Assembly (NCBI GenBank): GCA_947427325.1
Contig: CANEHP010000143.1
Span: 1 to 5,811 of the forward strand
DNA: 5,811 nucleotides
Direction of reading: 5' to 3'
Origin: an uncultured Clostridia bacterium
GTDB taxonomy: Bacteria; Bacillota; Clostridia; Oscillospirales; Ruminococcaceae
Shown here: positions 5,347 to 5,811 of the stretch, one piece after another
Layout: every line of letters begins with the position of its first letter
Numbering within the stretch: position 1 is the first letter of the stretch
Notes under the pieces: generated by a model
What the model was told of the DNA's origin: nothing
Database searches by the model: none
Seen by the model: only the letters and a program-made list of their open reading frames with translations
Translations under genes and position numbers: made by a program

Positions 5347-5505
5347 TTATTGCTCCCCCAATTAAATCTTGCCACAATACTTGACGCAAATAAAAAATCT
5401 CTGCGTCAAAAATGCTCGCAATATGGCATATTGCTGTGCTTTTTTCCTTGATATTTTTCATTTGCGCCCACATCCTGCGGCAAACTTTAATTGGGGGAGC
5501 AATAA
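5347..5505. mobile_element. 159-bp inverted-repeat element, MITE-like, in the toxin leader
   Basis: The ends TTATTGCTCCCCCAATTAAA (5347-5366) and its exact complement (5486-5505) are perfect 20-bp inverted repeats. After two mismatches they continue through TTGCC, and the GCAAAT/ATTTGC blocks farther in also match. The inside holds two more hairpins: TTGACGCA/TGCGTCAA (5381-5388, 5402-5409) and GCAATATG-G-CATATTGC (5418-5434). It encodes no transposase and lies wholly within the predicted toxin leader. Either it is a small non-autonomous insertion or a long leader hairpin native to the locus. No clear target duplication is visible, so mobility is unproven. Confidence 0.55.
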
Positions 5506-5520
5506 CACGCCTATCGCCCA

Positions 5521-5565
5521 CCGAGGTTGTCCCTCTTATAAGGTCGCCCAAAAGAGCTTCCTCGG
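5521..5565 (-). other. Predicted stem-loop at the extreme 5' end of the toxin mRNA
   Basis: CCGAGG (5521-5526) and CCTCGG (5560-5565) pair, with an inner CTCTT/AAGAG stem (5533-5537, 5552-5556). The predicted mRNA start is near 5564, so the transcript would begin inside this stem. That would shield the 5' end and stabilise the message, a frequent property of type I toxin mRNAs. Confidence 0.5.
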
Positions 5566-5570
5566 CTATT

Positions 5571-5599
5571 ATTATACATTATTTGAGCTAAGCTGTCAA
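5571..5599 (-). promoter_or_regulatory. Consensus promoter of the toxin mRNA
   Basis: On the minus strand TTGACA (5599-5594), exactly 17 bp, TATAAT (5576-5571): a second perfect sigma-A promoter. It points at the toxin ORF, and no other leftward gene lies between. The start near 5564 gives a leader of about 270 nt and an mRNA of about 410 nt to the shared terminator. Confidence 0.88.
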
Positions 5600-5684
5600 A
5601 TTATTTTGGATTTTTAAGCTTCCGCAAAATTCATGTATAAGTGTTACTGTTTGAAAAAAACGGGGAAGCTTTAAAAAACTTTTC

Positions 5685-5713
5685 TTGACAAACTGGTAAC
5701 ACAGGTGTATAAT
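5685..5713 (+). promoter_or_regulatory. Consensus promoter of antitoxin RNA, unit 2
   Basis: TTGACA (5685-5690), 17 bp, TATAAT (5708-5713), identical in spacer and flanks to unit 1. It diverges from the unit 1 toxin promoter with 85 bp between the two -35 boxes. Confidence 0.9.
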
Positions 5714-5719
5714 AAAATA

Positions 5720-5806
5720 AAAGAGGGCAACAGGTGTGTTGCTCCCGGTTTTAGTTATTAAAAAATAACCGCTTTAGGTCGCAAAACGTAAAGGCGGTTA
5801 TTTTTT
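5720..5806 (+). ncRNA. Predicted type I antitoxin RNA, unit 2
   Basis: It is base-for-base identical to the unit 1 RNA, with the same 5' hairpin and terminator. Being identical, the two RNAs should act on each other's toxin mRNA at the shared 3' end. Whether both are expressed cannot be told. Confidence 0.72.
5760..5806. terminator. Bidirectional terminator, unit 2
   Basis: This is the same 13-bp perfect stem as unit 1, with A6 and T6 ends. It ends the second antitoxin RNA and presumably a second toxin mRNA entering from beyond the window. Confidence 0.88.
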
Positions 5807-5811
5807 ATTGC
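5798..5811 (-). CDS. 3' end of a second copy of the toxin gene, partial
   Basis: The last 14 bases match the stop codon, the final three codons (Asn-Lys-Lys) and two bases of the preceding codon of the unit 1 toxin. Given the exact repeat of the antitoxin half, a second toxin gene very probably continues past the window. Only a handful of bases are visible, so its integrity is unknown. Confidence 0.5.

Larger units (their letters stand above)
5612..5811. repeat. Direct repeat, copy 2, cut by the window end
   Basis: This is the second copy of 5006-5204, identical over its last 141 bases. In this copy the 5' part has an almost perfect inverted repeat, TTTTTAAGCTTCC (5611-5623) against GGAAGCTTTAAAAAA (5664-5678), enclosing the stretch before the promoter. 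The repeat probably continues beyond the window. Confidence 0.95.

Noticed and set aside
5342..5551. 69-codon minus-strand ORF starting at TTG, and an overlapping 82-codon plus-strand ORF (5369-5617)
   Set aside because: Both lie across the long inverted repeat inside the predicted toxin leader, have no convincing ribosome site, and look like by-products of a structured non-coding element.
5006..5811. CRISPR array
   Set aside because: There are only two long repeats, spaced 607 bp apart and carrying promoters and terminators. There are no short regular repeats with unique spacers.

Overview
The window looks like a low-to-mid GC member of the Bacillota, most likely a gut-type clostridium in or near the Ruminococcaceae/Oscillospiraceae. 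The signs are AAAGGAGG-type ribosome binding sites, consensus TTGACA/TATAAT promoters, a Gram-positive lipoprotein and an NfeD-flotillin gene pair. The genus is an inference; no marker gene is present.

Layout. Bases 1-90 are the 3' end of a rightward gene. It faces the flotillin gene, and the two share one terminator hairpin (91-123). A leftward operon follows: an NfeD-family membrane protein (2452-1778), then a flotillin (1602-187). This is the partner pair that organises flotillin membrane microdomains. Diverging from it across 350 bp is an XRE-family regulator (2803-3327). Both divergent promoters have an extended -10, and each carries nearly the same 18-bp partial palindrome 3-4 bp after its -10, matching at 17 of 18 bases. 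The simplest reading is one operator sequence used twice, with the XRE protein controlling itself and the nfeD-flotillin operon. Next comes a rightward lipoprotein with an alkaline-phosphatase/sulfatase-type domain, driven by its own strong promoter (3424-3452).

From 4818 to the end there are no ordinary genes, but the DNA is dense with structure. After a hairpin-rich stretch (4872-4971) comes what appears to be a complete type I toxin-antitoxin locus. It has a 34-residue hydrophobic toxin ORF on the minus strand (5295-5191), too short for routine ORF calling, with a very strong ribosome binding site. A perfect TTGACA-17-TATAAT promoter on the minus strand (5599-5571) would make a toxin mRNA with a roughly 270-nt structured leader. 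A second perfect TTGACA-17-TATAAT promoter on the plus strand (5078-5106) would make a roughly 87-nt antisense RNA. The two transcripts converge on a bidirectional terminator that contains the toxin stop codon. The leader holds a 159-bp element bounded by perfect 20-bp inverted repeats, resembling a MITE.

The antitoxin half of this locus is repeated 607 bp downstream, with 141 consecutive identical bases up to the window end. The window therefore stops just inside the 3' end of a second toxin gene, and the locus is a tandem array of at least two units. The toxin-antitoxin array and the shared operator are the two observations most worth following up.
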